A stretch of DNA of 64,000 nucleotides from Salinispora mooreana (lineage in GTDB: Bacteria > Actinomycetota > Actinomycetes > Mycobacteriales > Micromonosporaceae): NCBI RefSeq assembly GCF_000379065.1, contig NZ_KB900614.1, positions 1,348,854 through 1,412,853 on the forward strand, written 5' to 3'. The notes under the pieces were generated by a model. The model saw nothing but the letters and a program-made list of their open reading frames with translations, was not told where the DNA came from and made no database searches. The position numbers were made by a program, and so were the translations under genes. Within the stretch, counting starts at the first letter, position 1; every line of letters begins with the position of its first letter. This document shows, in pieces, positions 8,501-17,497 of this stretch.

Positions 8501-9481
8501 ATGGCCGAGCAGAACGACCCGGTGGACTCATCCGCCGCCGACACGACGGTTATTCGGTCGGCGACCGGGGAGGCCCGGATCTACCACCAGGCTGGCCCCA
8601 GGGAGCCCGAGCCGGTGCGACCACCCGAGCCCGTACAGCCACCCGAGCCCGTACAGCCACCCGAGCCGGTGCAGCCACCCGAGCCGGTGCAGCCACCCGA
8701 GCCGTCCGTTCCGGACCCGACCCCACCTGCGCCTGAGCCGCCGCCGCCCCCGGCCCCCGGCCCACACCCGCCGGGTCCGATCCGACCGCAGCCGGCACCC
8801 CCGACCCCGGCGCCCCCTGCCCCGGCGCCACCCGGGCCGCCGGCACCTGCGCCAACCGACCCGGCACCGACGTCCCCGTTCCCACCACCGCCGATCACCT
8901 CCGGCGGCAACACCGGGCCATCCGGGGACGCCAGCGCCCCCGCGTCCGGCTCGTTCCCCACCCCGCGCATCACGACATCGCCGTTCTCCGGGTTCCGCAC
9001 GGAGTCACTACCGCCCACGGCCTCATCCGCCAGCACCCAGGTCATCCCCACAACCGGCCACCAGCACCCACCCACGGCCTCATCCGCCAACACCCAGGTC
9101 ATCCCCACAACCGGCCACCAGCACCCACCCACGGCCTCATCCGCCAACACCCAGGTCATCCCCACAACCGGCCACCAGCAACGGTCGGGCGCCGGGCGCC
9201 ACAACCCGCAGGAGGGTGACCTGGGCACCCTCTACGGTGACGGGTCGGGCCTGTCCACCGTCGCTTTCCCGGTCAACCCGGTGGAGAACTCGGGCTCCCT
9301 GACCAGGCACATTCTCGCCCAGGGCTGGGCGGAGACGTCGACCGAGCAGCGTTCCAGCAATACCCGGGTGCTGGTCGCCCTGGCCGCCTCGCTCGCCCTA
9401 CTGGTGGCGATCGGCGTGGTGGTCGTCCTCATCGCCAACAATGCGCTGGACGGGGCGTTCGAGAGCCTGTCGAGCGGGTGA
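8501..9481 (+). CDS. Proline-rich repeat membrane protein
   Basis: A 326-residue protein with no recognised enzymatic domain. The ATG follows GGAGGG by 5 bases. Residues about 40-58 hold PPEPVQ repeats and residues 60-125 are almost all Pro/Ala/Gly. Three copies of a 19-residue Thr-rich unit (core TQVIPTTGHQH) follow at about 170-227. One membrane segment (LVALAASLALLVAIGVVVVL) lies near the C-terminus with a very short tail, so the repeat region is either cytoplasmic with a tail anchor or extracellular; orientation cannot be read from sequence. Threonines in the repeats could be phosphorylation sites, but that is speculation. Confidence 0.75.
   Translation: MAEQNDPVDSSAADTTVIRSATGEARIYHQAGPREPEPVRPPEPVQPPEPVQPPEPVQPPEPVQPPEPSVPDPTPPAPEPPPPPAPGPHPPGPIRPQPAPPTPAPPAPAPPGPPAPAPTDPAPTSPFPPPPITSGGNTGPSGDASAPASGSFPTPRITTSPFSGFRTESLPPTASSASTQVIPTTGHQHPPTASSANTQVIPTTGHQHPPTASSANTQVIPTTGHQQRSGAGRHNPQEGDLGTLYGDGSGLSTVAFPVNPVENSGSLTRHILAQGWAETSTEQRSSNTRVLVALAASLALLVAIGVVVVLIANNALDGAFESLSSG
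8621..8704 (+). repeat. 18-bp tandem repeat encoding PPEPVQ
   Basis: Four full copies and one partial copy of an 18-base unit (CCACCCGAGCCSGTRCAG), in frame. Two copies use CCC/GTA and two use CCG/GTG at the same codons, indicating pairwise duplications. Confidence 0.9.
9014..9181 (+). repeat. 57-bp tandem repeat encoding a 19-residue unit
   Basis: Three consecutive in-frame copies with an exact 57-base period. The last two copies appear identical and the first differs by a single visible base (AGC for AAC, Ser for Asn) plus its edge. Such near identity indicates recent expansion and possible copy-number variation between strains. Confidence 0.9.
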
Positions 9482-9654
9482 GCCCGCCCACTGCGCCACG
9501 GCGGGTGCACGGCGCGGTGTGGCATCGCCGTACACTGGCGCGGAAACTGACCTGGCGCGCCTCGCCGCGCGCCCATGGGCGATCTTGCGGGTGATCCGGC
9601 GGCACTCCGCCGCGGCGGCCATCGCGAAGATGCGCCCCACTCGAAAGGCCATTC

Positions 9655-11064
9655 TTGACCACGTCGATCGACCCTGGTATGCCCCCGTCCGCCCCCGAAC
9701 TCGTCGACTTCGCCGCGCTCGGCCTGCCCCAACCCTTGGTCCGGGCGTTGGCCCGACAGGGGATCACCACTCCGTTCGAAATCCAGCGCGCCACCATGCC
9801 GGATGCGCTCGCCGGCCGGGATGTCCTCGGCCGCGGCCAGACCGGCTCCGGAAAGACGCTGGCGTTCGGCCTCCCCCTGCTCGCCCGGCTGGCCGCCGGG
9901 GAACGGGCCCGCCCCCGACACCCGCGCGCGCTCGTACTGGTGCCGACTCGGGAGCTGGCTATGCAGGTCAGCGACGCCCTGTTCCCGCTGGGCCGGGCGA
10001 TCGGCGTATTCCTGCGGACCGCGGTCGGCGGAGTGCCCTACGACCGGCAGATCAGTGCCCTACGCCGTGGCGTCGAGGTGCTGGTGGCCACACCTGGCCG
10101 GCTCGCTGACCTCATTGAGCGGGGTGTCTGCCGCCTCGACGACATCGAGGTCACCGTGCTGGACGAGGCGGACCAGATGGCCGACATGGGATTCCTGCCC
10201 GAGGTCACCGAACTTCTGGCGAAGACCCCCGCCGACGCGCAGCGGCTCCTCTTCTCGGCCACCCTGGACCGAGACGTGGACGCGCTGGTGCGGCGCTTCA
10301 TGACCGACCCGGTCACCCACTCGACCGCGCCACCGACGGCAGCGGTGGCAACAATGGATCATCACCTGCTGCTGATCCCACCACACGACAAGTTCTCGGT
10401 CGTCGCGTCGATCGCGGCCCGGGAGGGGCGGACGATGGTCTTCGCCCGGACCCAACTCGGTGTGGACCGGCTGGTGGGGCAACTCGCGGCGGTCGGGGTA
10501 CGCGCCGGCGGCCTGCACGGCGGCAAGACGCAGCGGATGCGCACCCGCACCCTGGCCGAGTTCCGGGAAGGCCGGACGAATGTCCTGGTCGCCACCGACG
10601 TGGCCGCCCGCGGCATCCACGTTGACGGTGTCTCGCTGGTGCTACACGTTGACCCGCCGAAGGATCCGAAGGACTACCTGCACCGGGCGGGGCGGACCGC
10701 ACGGGCAGGCGAGACCGGTGCGGTGGCGACTCTGGCGCTGCCGAAGCAACGCCGTGGCACCCTCGCCATGCTGGAGAAGGCGGGTGTGGCCCCGGCACAG
10801 ACCCGGGTGCGAGCCGGCGACCCAGCGCTGGCCGAGCTGACCGGAGCCCGGGAACCGAGCGGCGTACCCGTTCGGGACGAGCCCGAGCCGCGCCGACGGG
10901 CGGGCCGGCCAGACGGGGCTCGCCGGTTCCCGGACCGGCACCGCCGCGGCGAATCGGGGCGTTCCGGTGATCGCCGCCATCCGCTCCGGCCGGCGGAGGG
11001 CCGGCCGGAGCGGCGGTCGGGAGATCGACGGTTCGGCGGACGGCCGGCCGCGGGCACCCACTGA
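9655..11064 (+). CDS. DEAD-box ATP-dependent RNA helicase
   Basis: A 469-residue RNA helicase starting at TTG behind an AAAGG site. Motifs in order: Q motif (FEIQRATMPDAL), motif I GRGQTGSGKT, Ia PTRELA, Ib ATPGRL, II DEAD, III SAT, then IV (VFARTQ), V (ATDVAARGIHV) and VI HRAGRTARAG. The core covers residues 15-375. The C-terminal tail (about 90 residues) is Arg/Gly/Asp-rich and basic, as in RhlE-type helicases that unwind structured RNA during ribosome assembly or cold adaptation. The substrate cannot be inferred. It stands alone and converges on the Cds1-like gene. Confidence 0.93.
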   Translation: MTTSIDPGMPPSAPELVDFAALGLPQPLVRALARQGITTPFEIQRATMPDALAGRDVLGRGQTGSGKTLAFGLPLLARLAAGERARPRHPRALVLVPTRELAMQVSDALFPLGRAIGVFLRTAVGGVPYDRQISALRRGVEVLVATPGRLADLIERGVCRLDDIEVTVLDEADQMADMGFLPEVTELLAKTPADAQRLLFSATLDRDVDALVRRFMTDPVTHSTAPPTAAVATMDHHLLLIPPHDKFSVVASIAAREGRTMVFARTQLGVDRLVGQLAAVGVRAGGLHGGKTQRMRTRTLAEFREGRTNVLVATDVAARGIHVDGVSLVLHVDPPKDPKDYLHRAGRTARAGETGAVATLALPKQRRGTLAMLEKAGVAPAQTRVRAGDPALAELTGAREPSGVPVRDEPEPRRRAGRPDGARRFPDRHRRGESGRSGDRRHPLRPAEGRPERRSGDRRFGGRPAAGTH

Positions 11065-11084
11065 CCCGGCCGGCACCTACTGGC

Positions 11085-11111
11085 CCGGCCTGAGGCTGTT
11101 CCTCAGGCCGG
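11085..11111. terminator. Bidirectional hairpin between convergent genes
   Basis: A perfect 11-bp stem, CCGGCCTGAGG with CCTCAGGCCGG, around a 5-base loop. It lies between the helicase stop and the Cds1-like gene and overlaps the last codons of the latter. It could terminate both convergent transcripts. Confidence 0.7.
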
Positions 11112-12194
11112 CCAGGCGCCGGTGGCCAGAAACCGCTCGATGGTCGCCAGGTGGGGGGAGAGGTCGAGCCCCTGGGCGGCCACCCAGTCGTCGGCGTAGT
11201 AGGTGTCGCCGTAGCGGTCCCCGGCGTCGCAGATCAGGGTGGCCACCGAGCCGGTCTTCCCCTCCGCGAGCAGGCCGGCGATCAGGCCGAAGGCACCCCA
11301 GAGGTTGGTGCCGGTCGAGCCACCGAGCCGGCGGCCGAGCACTGCGGAGCCGGCCCGCATCGCGGCCAACGAGGCGGCGTCGGGCACCTGCACCATCCGG
11401 TCCACCACCGACGGCAGGAAGGATGCCTCCACCGTCGGTCGCCCGATGCCCTCGATTCGCGAGCCGCGGCCGGTGCACACCGACCAGTCGGAGGCCTGCC
11501 AGGCCGGATAGAACGCCGAGTTCTCCGGGTCCACCACGCAAAGCTTCGTGGGCAGCCGACGGAAACGCGTGTATCGGCCGATCGTTGCGCTGGTGCCGCC
11601 GGTGCCGGCGCCGACCACGACCCACGCCGGCACCGGATGCCGCTCCAACGCTAGCTGCGAAAAGATCGACTCGGCGATGTTGTTGTTACCCCGCCAGTCA
11701 GTGGCCCGCTCGGCGTACGTGAACTGGTCCATGAAGTGGCCGCCCGTGTCCTCGGCCAGCCACCGTGCTTCGACGACCACCTTGGCCGGGTCGTCCACCA
11801 GGTGGCAGCGCCCCTCCTGGAACTCGATCTTCGCGATCTTCTCCGGCGAGGTGGACGCCGGCATCACCGCGATAAACGGCAGCCCCAGCATCCGGGCGAA
11901 GTACGCCTCGGAGACCGCCGTCGATCCAGAGGACGCCTCCACGATCGTGGTGCCCGGGCCGATCCACCCGTTGCAGAGCCCGTAGAGGAACAGGGAGCGA
12001 GCCAGCCGGTGCTTCAGCGAGCCGGTCGGGTGCACCGACTCGTCCTTGAGGTAGAGGTCGATTCCCCACTGCCGGGGCAGGGGGAACGGCAACAGGTGGG
12101 TGTCGGCGGACCGGTTGGCGTCCGCCTCGACGGCGGCAATCGCCTCGGTCACCCACCCCCGGATCGCCTCGTCGCATCGGTCCAGATGAGTCAC
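11103..12194 (-). CDS. PLP-dependent cysteine synthase-family enzyme, Cds1-like
   Basis: A 363-residue fold-type II PLP enzyme. The lysine of SLKHR (PTGSLKHR) is the expected Schiff-base residue; [15 protein letters not shown] is the substrate/phosphate loop and [14 protein letters not shown] the glycine loop. It resembles mycobacterial Cds1 (Rv3684-like), an L-cysteine desulfhydrase that releases sulfide, pyruvate and ammonia. Whether this protein makes or breaks down cysteine is not settled by sequence. The start chosen is a GTG (VTHLDR...); the frame extends 21 codons upstream without a better site. An Lrp-type regulator lies just upstream on the same strand. Confidence 0.82.
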   Translation of the reverse strand: MTHLDRCDEAIRGWVTEAIAAVEADANRSADTHLLPFPLPRQWGIDLYLKDESVHPTGSLKHRLARSLFLYGLCNGWIGPGTTIVEASSGSTAVSEAYFARMLGLPFIAVMPASTSPEKIAKIEFQEGRCHLVDDPAKVVVEARWLAEDTGGHFMDQFTYAERATDWRGNNNIAESIFSQLALERHPVPAWVVVGAGTGGTSATIGRYTRFRRLPTKLCVVDPENSAFYPAWQASDWSVCTGRGSRIEGIGRPTVEASFLPSVVDRMVQVPDAASLAAMRAGSAVLGRRLGGSTGTNLWGAFGLIAGLLAEGKTGSVATLICDAGDRYGDTYYADDWVAAQGLDLSPHLATIERFLATGAWPA

Positions 12195-12282
12195 GCCCAG
12201 CAACCTAGCAAGCCGGGCCGGCGCGGCCTGATCCTGGCCCACGCGCAGCGACCGCACCCCACCGGGCGGTCAACGGGCCCGG

Positions 12283-12741
12283 TCAGGCCGGCGGCGTACC
12301 GACGGGCTGGGGGCGGTTCTCCCACTTGGTCGATAGCGCGATCCCGGTACGGGTAGAGGCGACGCCGGGGGTACGGTTCAACCGTACGATCAGCGCCTCC
12401 AGCTCCCCGATGGTGCCGACCCTCGCTTTGAGCAGGAACGACTCCACGCCGGCCATGAAGTAGCAGGACTCAATCTCCGGAATGGCGCGGAACGACTCCA
12501 GCACGTCGTCGGTGTCCGCGGCGGACTCCTCAATGATCTCGATCAGGGCGGTCACGCCCAGCCCGATACTCTCCGGCTCGATCTCGGCTCGGTACGCACG
12601 GATAACTCCACTGGACTCCAGCTTGCCGACCCGCTCATGCACTGCCGGTGCCGAGAGGCCCACCTGGCGGGCGAGCTCGGCGTACGAGAGACGGGCGTTG
12701 CCCCGCAGCAGTTCGATGATGTTCAGATCGATCGCATCCAC
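12283..12741 (-). CDS. Lrp/AsnC-family transcriptional regulator
   Basis: A 152-residue regulator starting at GTG. The N-terminal winged helix (about residues 1-60) has the typical IIELLRGNARLSYAELARQVGLSAPAVHERV sequence split between helix and recognition helix. The C-terminal half is an RAM/AsnC effector domain that would bind an amino acid and drive oligomerisation. It is 88 bases upstream of the Cds1-like enzyme on the same strand, so a role in sulfur amino acid control is plausible but inferred. It is divergent from bldC. Confidence 0.9.
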   Translation of the reverse strand: MDAIDLNIIELLRGNARLSYAELARQVGLSAPAVHERVGKLESSGVIRAYRAEIEPESIGLGVTALIEIIEESAADTDDVLESFRAIPEIESCYFMAGVESFLLKARVGTIGELEALIVRLNRTPGVASTRTGIALSTKWENRPQPVGTPPA

Positions 12742-13012
12742 GGACTGTAGACCCTAATAGCACTGACCCGCCCGCGGGCGTCCGGTCCCGATGATCGACC
12801 CCGCGCCCTGCCATTGTTGACGAACCAACCGCAACGGGGCACAGCTACGGGTACCATTGCCTAACCTCCTGATCAGTGCTTTTCTCGCGTTTGGCGGACA
12901 CGACTGGTCGCCGGTGCTGTAATTGCCATACGTCCCTCATGACGGCTCTGGGCTCGCACCGGCCGGGGGCAGTGTGTTCAGCCGGGGGCTTCGTCGATGC
13001 GAGGAGGGGGCT

Positions 13013-13279
13013 GTGGACACTGGAGATCGCCTGCTGACACCGGGTGAGGTCGCCGCGCTGTTTCGGGTTGATCCGAAGACTGTGACCAGGTGGGCGGCGG
13101 CTGGCCGGATAGGCAGCATTCGAACTCCGGGCGGGCATCGCCGATTTCGGGAATCCGAAGTCCGGGCCCTACTCGAGGGCGAAGGAATGCTGGACGAGGC
13201 GGAGGAGACAGAACGGCCGCGCAATACCGGCCCTGCCGCCCCGACCGGCCCTGGCCCCGCCAACGCCGGGATGTACTGA
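13013..13279 (+). CDS. bldC: BldC-like MerR-type developmental regulator
   Basis: An 88-residue protein with a single winged helix-turn-helix: LLTPGEVAALFRVDPKTV then TRWAAAGRIGSIRTPGGHRR. This is very close to Streptomyces BldC, which binds direct repeats cooperatively and delays development. Start: GTG four bases after GGAGGGGG; a longer frame reaching 12923 lacks such a site. The tail after residue 65 is low-complexity and Pro/Ala-rich, slightly longer than in BldC itself. About 270 bases separate it from the divergent Lrp gene; I see no clear operator there. Confidence 0.88.
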   Translation: MDTGDRLLTPGEVAALFRVDPKTVTRWAAAGRIGSIRTPGGHRRFRESEVRALLEGEGMLDEAEETERPRNTGPAAPTGPGPANAGMY

Positions 13280-13337
13280 GGTGGTGGCCGGCGGGTGATC
13301 GCCACCCGTTCCACGCCGGCGCCACGCCCCACCCAGC

Positions 13338-13967
13338 TCAGGAGCGCGCCGCTCCCAACTCACCCGCCCAGCGGCGAAAGAGCGTGTGCGGCACACCCAG
13401 GGCGTCCAGCACCTTCCCGGCGACGAAGTCGACCAGCTGGGCGGCGGAGGCCTCCGCTCCCGCCCCGTAGAAACCGGGGCTGGCGGGGAGCACCACCGCA
13501 CCAGCGTCGTGCAACGCGATCAAGTGCTCCAGGTGGCTCCGGGTCACCGGTGTCTCACGGGGCACGACGACCACCGGGCGGCGCTCCTTGAGGTTGACCT
13601 CGGCGGCGCGTTGCAACAGGTCCTTGGAGAGCCCGATGGAGATCCCGGCGCAGGCCGCCGTACTCGCCGGGACGACCGCCATCCCGCGCGCCCGGTAGGA
13701 ACCGCTGCTCGGCCCAGCGGCGAGATCGCCGGCCGACCAGTGCCGAAGATCAGCTCCGCTCAGGTCGCGCCCCAGCCAGGCGGCGAGGTCCTCCGCCCAG
13801 TGCCCGTCGCGAAACGACCGCCCGGTCTCGTCCAGGATGGTCAGCCGGGCCGCCCGGGACACGATCAGATCAACGGCTTCGCCCGCGTCGAGCAGGGCCC
13901 GCAGGACCGCAGCCGCGTACGGCGTGCCGGAGGCTCCGGAGACGCCGACCACCCATGGTTCACGCAT
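13338..13967 (-). CDS. UbiX-type flavin prenyltransferase of the menaquinone pathway
   Basis: A 209-residue flavoprotein with the UbiX/Pad1 signature: VGVSGASGTPYAAAVLRAL at the N-terminus and IGLSKDLLQRAAEVNLKERR in the middle. UbiX prenylates FMN with dimethylallyl phosphate to make the prenyl-FMN cofactor used by UbiD decarboxylases. The UbiD-type gene is two genes upstream, with a UbiA-type prenyltransferase between them, so it is best read as the cofactor supplier for the late futalosine pathway (sometimes named mqnM). It converges on bldC. Confidence 0.88.
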   Translation of the reverse strand: MREPWVVGVSGASGTPYAAAVLRALLDAGEAVDLIVSRAARLTILDETGRSFRDGHWAEDLAAWLGRDLSGADLRHWSAGDLAAGPSSGSYRARGMAVVPASTAACAGISIGLSKDLLQRAAEVNLKERRPVVVVPRETPVTRSHLEHLIALHDAGAVVLPASPGFYGAGAEASAAQLVDFVAGKVLDALGVPHTLFRRWAGELGAARS

Positions 13968-14023
13968 GGTCCCAGCGTGCCTGGTCGCCCTCGACCGCCG
14001 ACGGGCGCCCCCGGTTCCCGGGG

Positions 14024-14974
14024 TCAGGGCCGCAGCCCGAGGCGTACCACCAGGTCAAGCAGGGCGAAGCCGAAGAGTGCGATACCGACGAAGCCGTTCG
14101 CGGTGAAGAAGGCCCGGTTGACCCGGCTCAGGTCGGTCGGGCTCACCACCACGTGTTGGTAGGCGAAGGCGACCGCGGTCAGTGCCAGCCCGATCCACCA
14201 GAGCCAGCCGAAGCCGACCACGGTGCCGAACCAGACGAAGAGCACGAAGGTCGCCACGTGCGCGACGGTGGACGCGTGCAGCGCGAAACGCAGCCCGTAC
14301 CGGGCCGGAACGCTGTGCACGCCGATCTCCCGGTCCACCTCGGCGTCCTGACAGGCGTAGATCAGGTCGAACCCACCGATCCACAGCCCGACCGCCACGC
14401 CGAGCAGCCAGGCCGGCCCGGAGCCGGCGAAGGTACCGGTCACCGCGAGCCACGCGCCGACTGGGCCGACCGCCTGCGCCACCGCCAGGACCGCGTGCGG
14501 CCAGTTGGTGAACCGCTTGGCGTACGGGTAGCCGACCAACGGCACGACCGCGAGCGGCGCCAGCGCCAGACAGAGGGGGTTGAGCAGCGCGGCGGCGACC
14601 AGGAAGACCGCCAGGGCGACGCCCGCGCCGGCCCAGGCCGTATGCAGGCTGACCGCCCCGGTCACCAGTTCCCGGTTGGCGGTGCGCGGGTTCAGCGCGT
14701 CGATCCGCCGGTCCAGGATGCGGTTGGCGGCCATCGCGAACGTCCGCGCTCCGACCATCGCCACGGTGATCAGTAACAGGTCGAGCCAGCGCACGTGACC
14801 GCCGTTGACCTGCATCGCGGTCAGGGCGGACAGGTAGGCGAAGGGCAGCGCGAAGACGGAGTGCTCGATCGCCACGAGGTCGAGAAACGCCCGGGCCCGC
14901 CCGCGCGAGTCCGCGCTGGCCGATGCGGCGGGGACCGAGACGGCGAGGTCCCGCGGATGGGAGGAACCGGACAT
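14024..14974 (-). CDS. mqnP: UbiA-family polyprenyltransferase, futalosine menaquinone pathway
   Basis: A 316-residue integral membrane prenyltransferase with about eight hydrophobic segments. The two aspartate-rich motifs are NRILDRRID (NxxxD) and DAEVDREIG, which bind Mg-polyprenyl diphosphate. Its ATG overlaps the stop of the UbiD-type gene (ATGA), so the two are coupled. It is expected to prenylate 1,4-dihydroxy-6-naphthoate before or with decarboxylation. MenA would be the alternative, but MqnE and the UbiD/UbiX partners nearby favour MqnP. Confidence 0.86.
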   Translation of the reverse strand: MSGSSHPRDLAVSVPAASASADSRGRARAFLDLVAIEHSVFALPFAYLSALTAMQVNGGHVRWLDLLLITVAMVGARTFAMAANRILDRRIDALNPRTANRELVTGAVSLHTAWAGAGVALAVFLVAAALLNPLCLALAPLAVVPLVGYPYAKRFTNWPHAVLAVAQAVGPVGAWLAVTGTFAGSGPAWLLGVAVGLWIGGFDLIYACQDAEVDREIGVHSVPARYGLRFALHASTVAHVATFVLFVWFGTVVGFGWLWWIGLALTAVAFAYQHVVVSPTDLSRVNRAFFTANGFVGIALFGFALLDLVVRLGLRP

Positions 14975-16434
14975 CAGATGCCGTACTCCTTCCAGCGCTT
15001 GTCAACCAGCGACACCACCTCGGGCGACATGGTCATCTCCTCGGGCCAGCCCCGGGTGTAGCCCTCGCCGGGAAGCTTGCGGGTGGCGTCAACGCCGGCC
15101 TTACCACCCCAGAACTGCTGGTACGAGGCGTGGTCCAGGTGGTCCACCGGGCCTTCGGTGAGCAGCAGGTCCCGGGCGTAGTCCACGTTGCCGAAGGCCC
15201 GGAACGCGACCTCGTTGTAGTCGTGGACGTCGCAGTCCTCGTCCACGATCACAATCAGCTTGGTCATCGACATCAGGTGCGCACCCCAGATCGCGCTCAT
15301 CACCTTCTGCGCGTGCTTCGGGTAGCGCTTCCGGATCGACACGATCGCGCAGTTGTGGAAGACCCCGGCAGCCGGCAGGTCGTAGTCAACGATATCCGGG
15401 ATAAGCAGCTTGAGCAGCGGCTGGAAGATCCGCTCGGTGGCCTTGCCCAGACCGTGGTCCTCCTGCGGCGGCTTCGAGGTGACGATCGAGTGGTAGACCG
15501 GGTTGCGCTGCATGGTCATTGTCTCGACGTGCAGGACCGGAAACGGCTCGACCGGCGTGTAGTAGCCGGTGTGGTCCCCGAACGGCCCCTCAGGCAGCCG
15601 CTCACCAGGCTCCAGGTAGCCCTCAAGCACCACCTGGGCGCGCGCCGGCACCTGGAGTGGAACGGTCAGGCAGTCGACCATCTCGACCCGCTCCCCCCGC
15701 AGGAAGCCCGCGAACAGATATTCGTCGATATCGCCGGGGAGTGGGGCGCTGGCGGCATACGAGATCACCGGGTCGCAGCCGATGGCGATGGCGACCGGCA
15801 GCCGCTGGCCGAGCCGCTCCGCGACCGCGTGATGGGCGGTGGAGTCCTTGTGGATCTGCCAGTGCATGCCCAGCGTGTTCCGGCTGTGTTGCTGAAGTCG
15901 GTAGAGGCCGAGGTTGCGGGCGCCAGTCTCGGGGTGCTTGGTGTGGGTCAACCCGAAGTTGTGAAAGACACCGCCGTCGCCGGGCCACATCTGCAGGCCG
16001 GGCAGCCGGTTCAGATCAACGTCGTCGCCCCGGTACACCACCTGCTGACAGGGGGCCGTCTTCACCTTGCGCGGCGGCACCGACTTGAGCTGCATAACCT
16101 TGCCGAGGCCCTCCCGGATCCCGGTCCAGCCGACCGGCAGCTCCGGTCGCACCAGCGCACCGATCCGCGCCCCGATCTCGTCCAGCGACTCGACGCCGAG
16201 CGCCATCGCCATCCGCTGCTCGGTGCCGAACAGGTTGATCGCCACCGGCATCTCGCCCCGGGTCGGCTGCTCGAACACCAGCGCCGGGCCCCCGGCGCGA
16301 ACCGTCCGGCTGACGATCTCACTCAACTCCAGCGACGGATCGACCGGAACGTCCACCCGCCTCAGCTCACCCGCGCGCTCCAGCGCCGCGAGGAAGTCCT
16401 TCAGATCGGAGTACGGAAAGCCACGAGCCGCCAT
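14974..16434 (-). CDS. mqnL: UbiD-family menaquinone biosynthesis decarboxylase
   Basis: A 486-residue UbiD-like decarboxylase that would use prenyl-FMN to remove the carboxyl group from the prenylated naphthoate. Recognisable stretches are MPVAINLFGTEQRMAMALG, GPFGDHTGYYTPVEPFPV and KHAQKVMSAIWGAHLM; the E-x-P and DHTGYY region forms the active site in the family. The ATG of MAARGFPYSD is chosen because relatives begin there; a GTG two codons upstream is equally close to GGGGAG. It is first of a three-gene set with UbiA- and UbiX-type genes and follows ccsB by 79 bases. Confidence 0.88.
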   Translation of the reverse strand: MAARGFPYSDLKDFLAALERAGELRRVDVPVDPSLELSEIVSRTVRAGGPALVFEQPTRGEMPVAINLFGTEQRMAMALGVESLDEIGARIGALVRPELPVGWTGIREGLGKVMQLKSVPPRKVKTAPCQQVVYRGDDVDLNRLPGLQMWPGDGGVFHNFGLTHTKHPETGARNLGLYRLQQHSRNTLGMHWQIHKDSTAHHAVAERLGQRLPVAIAIGCDPVISYAASAPLPGDIDEYLFAGFLRGERVEMVDCLTVPLQVPARAQVVLEGYLEPGERLPEGPFGDHTGYYTPVEPFPVLHVETMTMQRNPVYHSIVTSKPPQEDHGLGKATERIFQPLLKLLIPDIVDYDLPAAGVFHNCAIVSIRKRYPKHAQKVMSAIWGAHLMSMTKLIVIVDEDCDVHDYNEVAFRAFGNVDYARDLLLTEGPVDHLDHASYQQFWGGKAGVDATRKLPGEGYTRGWPEEMTMSPEVVSLVDKRWKEYGI

Positions 16435-16519
16435 ACCCACAAGTCTCCCCCACCGCCCGGCATACCACCCCAGCCGGGGTGCGGGAAAGGGGCCTCGAGC
16501 ACGGTGTCGCGCTGACGGG

Positions 16520-17497
16520 TCAGTCGAGGCCGCCGTAGGAGTGCAGCCCCTCGAAGAAGATGTTCACGCCGAAGAGGTTCATCATCACGGTGAGGAAACC
16601 CAGCACTGCGAGCCAGGTGGCCACGTTTCGTTTGACGCTCGGGGTGGCGCGGGCGTGCAGGTATCCGGCGTACACCACCCAGGAGATGAAGGCCCAGGTC
16701 TCCTTCGGGTCCCAGCCCCACGCCCGACCCCACGCCGCCTCGGCCCAGATCGCGCCGGCGATCACCGCGAAGGTGAAGATCGGGAACGAGAAGGCGTGCA
16801 GCACGAAGGTCAGCCGCTCCAGGGCCGCCGCGGCCGGCATGCGCTTCGCCAACAGGTAGGGGAAGCTGCGCCGGCCCTGTTCGTAGCCGGCCCGCATCAG
16901 GTAGGCGCACGCCGGCACCACGCCGAGCAGGAAGATGCCGGAGCTGAAGACGATCGTGGCGACGTGGATGATGAACCAGTACGAGTTGAGCGCCGGCACC
17001 AACGGCACGATCGGGGTGTAGAGCAGCAGCTCGGCGGTGGCCACCAGCAGCACCATCACCAGCGTCAGGAACAGCCCGAGCCGACGCAGCGTGGGGCGCT
17101 TCCAGAGCACGACGAACCAACTGGCGACCCCGATGAAGGAGACCGTCAGGACGAACTCGTACATGTTGCCCCAGGGCATCCGGTCGGCGGCGACCCCGCG
17201 GGCGATCAGCGCACCGAGGTGCAGCAGAGCGGCCACCACGGTCACGGCGACGGCGCCCAGGCCGGCCGCGCGGGCGCGGGCGGCGGTCCGCTGGGCGGTG
17301 GTGGCAGCGCGGACCGTCGGCTCCGGCCCGGAGCCCGCACCGCCGGCCGCCCCGACCCCGGCACCGACCAGCTCGCGGGCGGGCGGGCCGACGCGAACGC
17401 GGGCGTTGCCCAGCGCGTACTCGACAGCGTGCACGACCATCGCGACCAGGTAGGCCAGGATCGAGAAGGTCACCAGCTGGTCGGAGAGTACGGACAT
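16520..17497 (-). CDS. ccsB: Cytochrome c biogenesis protein CcsB/ResC-type
   Basis: A 325-residue membrane protein of the System II cytochrome c synthase. The heme-handling WWD-like motif is WGRAWGWDPKETWAFISW near residue 260, and about eight hydrophobic segments are visible. With ResB it delivers heme to the outside and attaches it to CxxCH apocytochromes. The ATG overlaps the resB stop (TGATG), so it is coupled. A Pro/Ala/Gly-rich loop at about residues 45-60 is variable in relatives. Confidence 0.92.
   Translation of the reverse strand: MSVLSDQLVTFSILAYLVAMVVHAVEYALGNARVRVGPPARELVGAGVGAAGGAGSGPEPTVRAATTAQRTAARARAAGLGAVAVTVVAALLHLGALIARGVAADRMPWGNMYEFVLTVSFIGVASWFVVLWKRPTLRRLGLFLTLVMVLLVATAELLLYTPIVPLVPALNSYWFIIHVATIVFSSGIFLLGVVPACAYLMRAGYEQGRRSFPYLLAKRMPAAAALERLTFVLHAFSFPIFTFAVIAGAIWAEAAWGRAWGWDPKETWAFISWVVYAGYLHARATPSVKRNVATWLAVLGFLTVMMNLFGVNIFFEGLHSYGGLD

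Noticed and set aside
9014..9181. Could the repeats be a CRISPR array?
   Set aside because: They are directly tandem with no unique spacers, keep a 3-base phase and encode a protein repeat; no cas gene is present.
14923..16515. A 530-codon open frame opposite the UbiD-type gene
   Set aside because: Low-complexity, His/Arg/Pro-rich antisense shadow; the minus strand encodes the UbiD family blocks.
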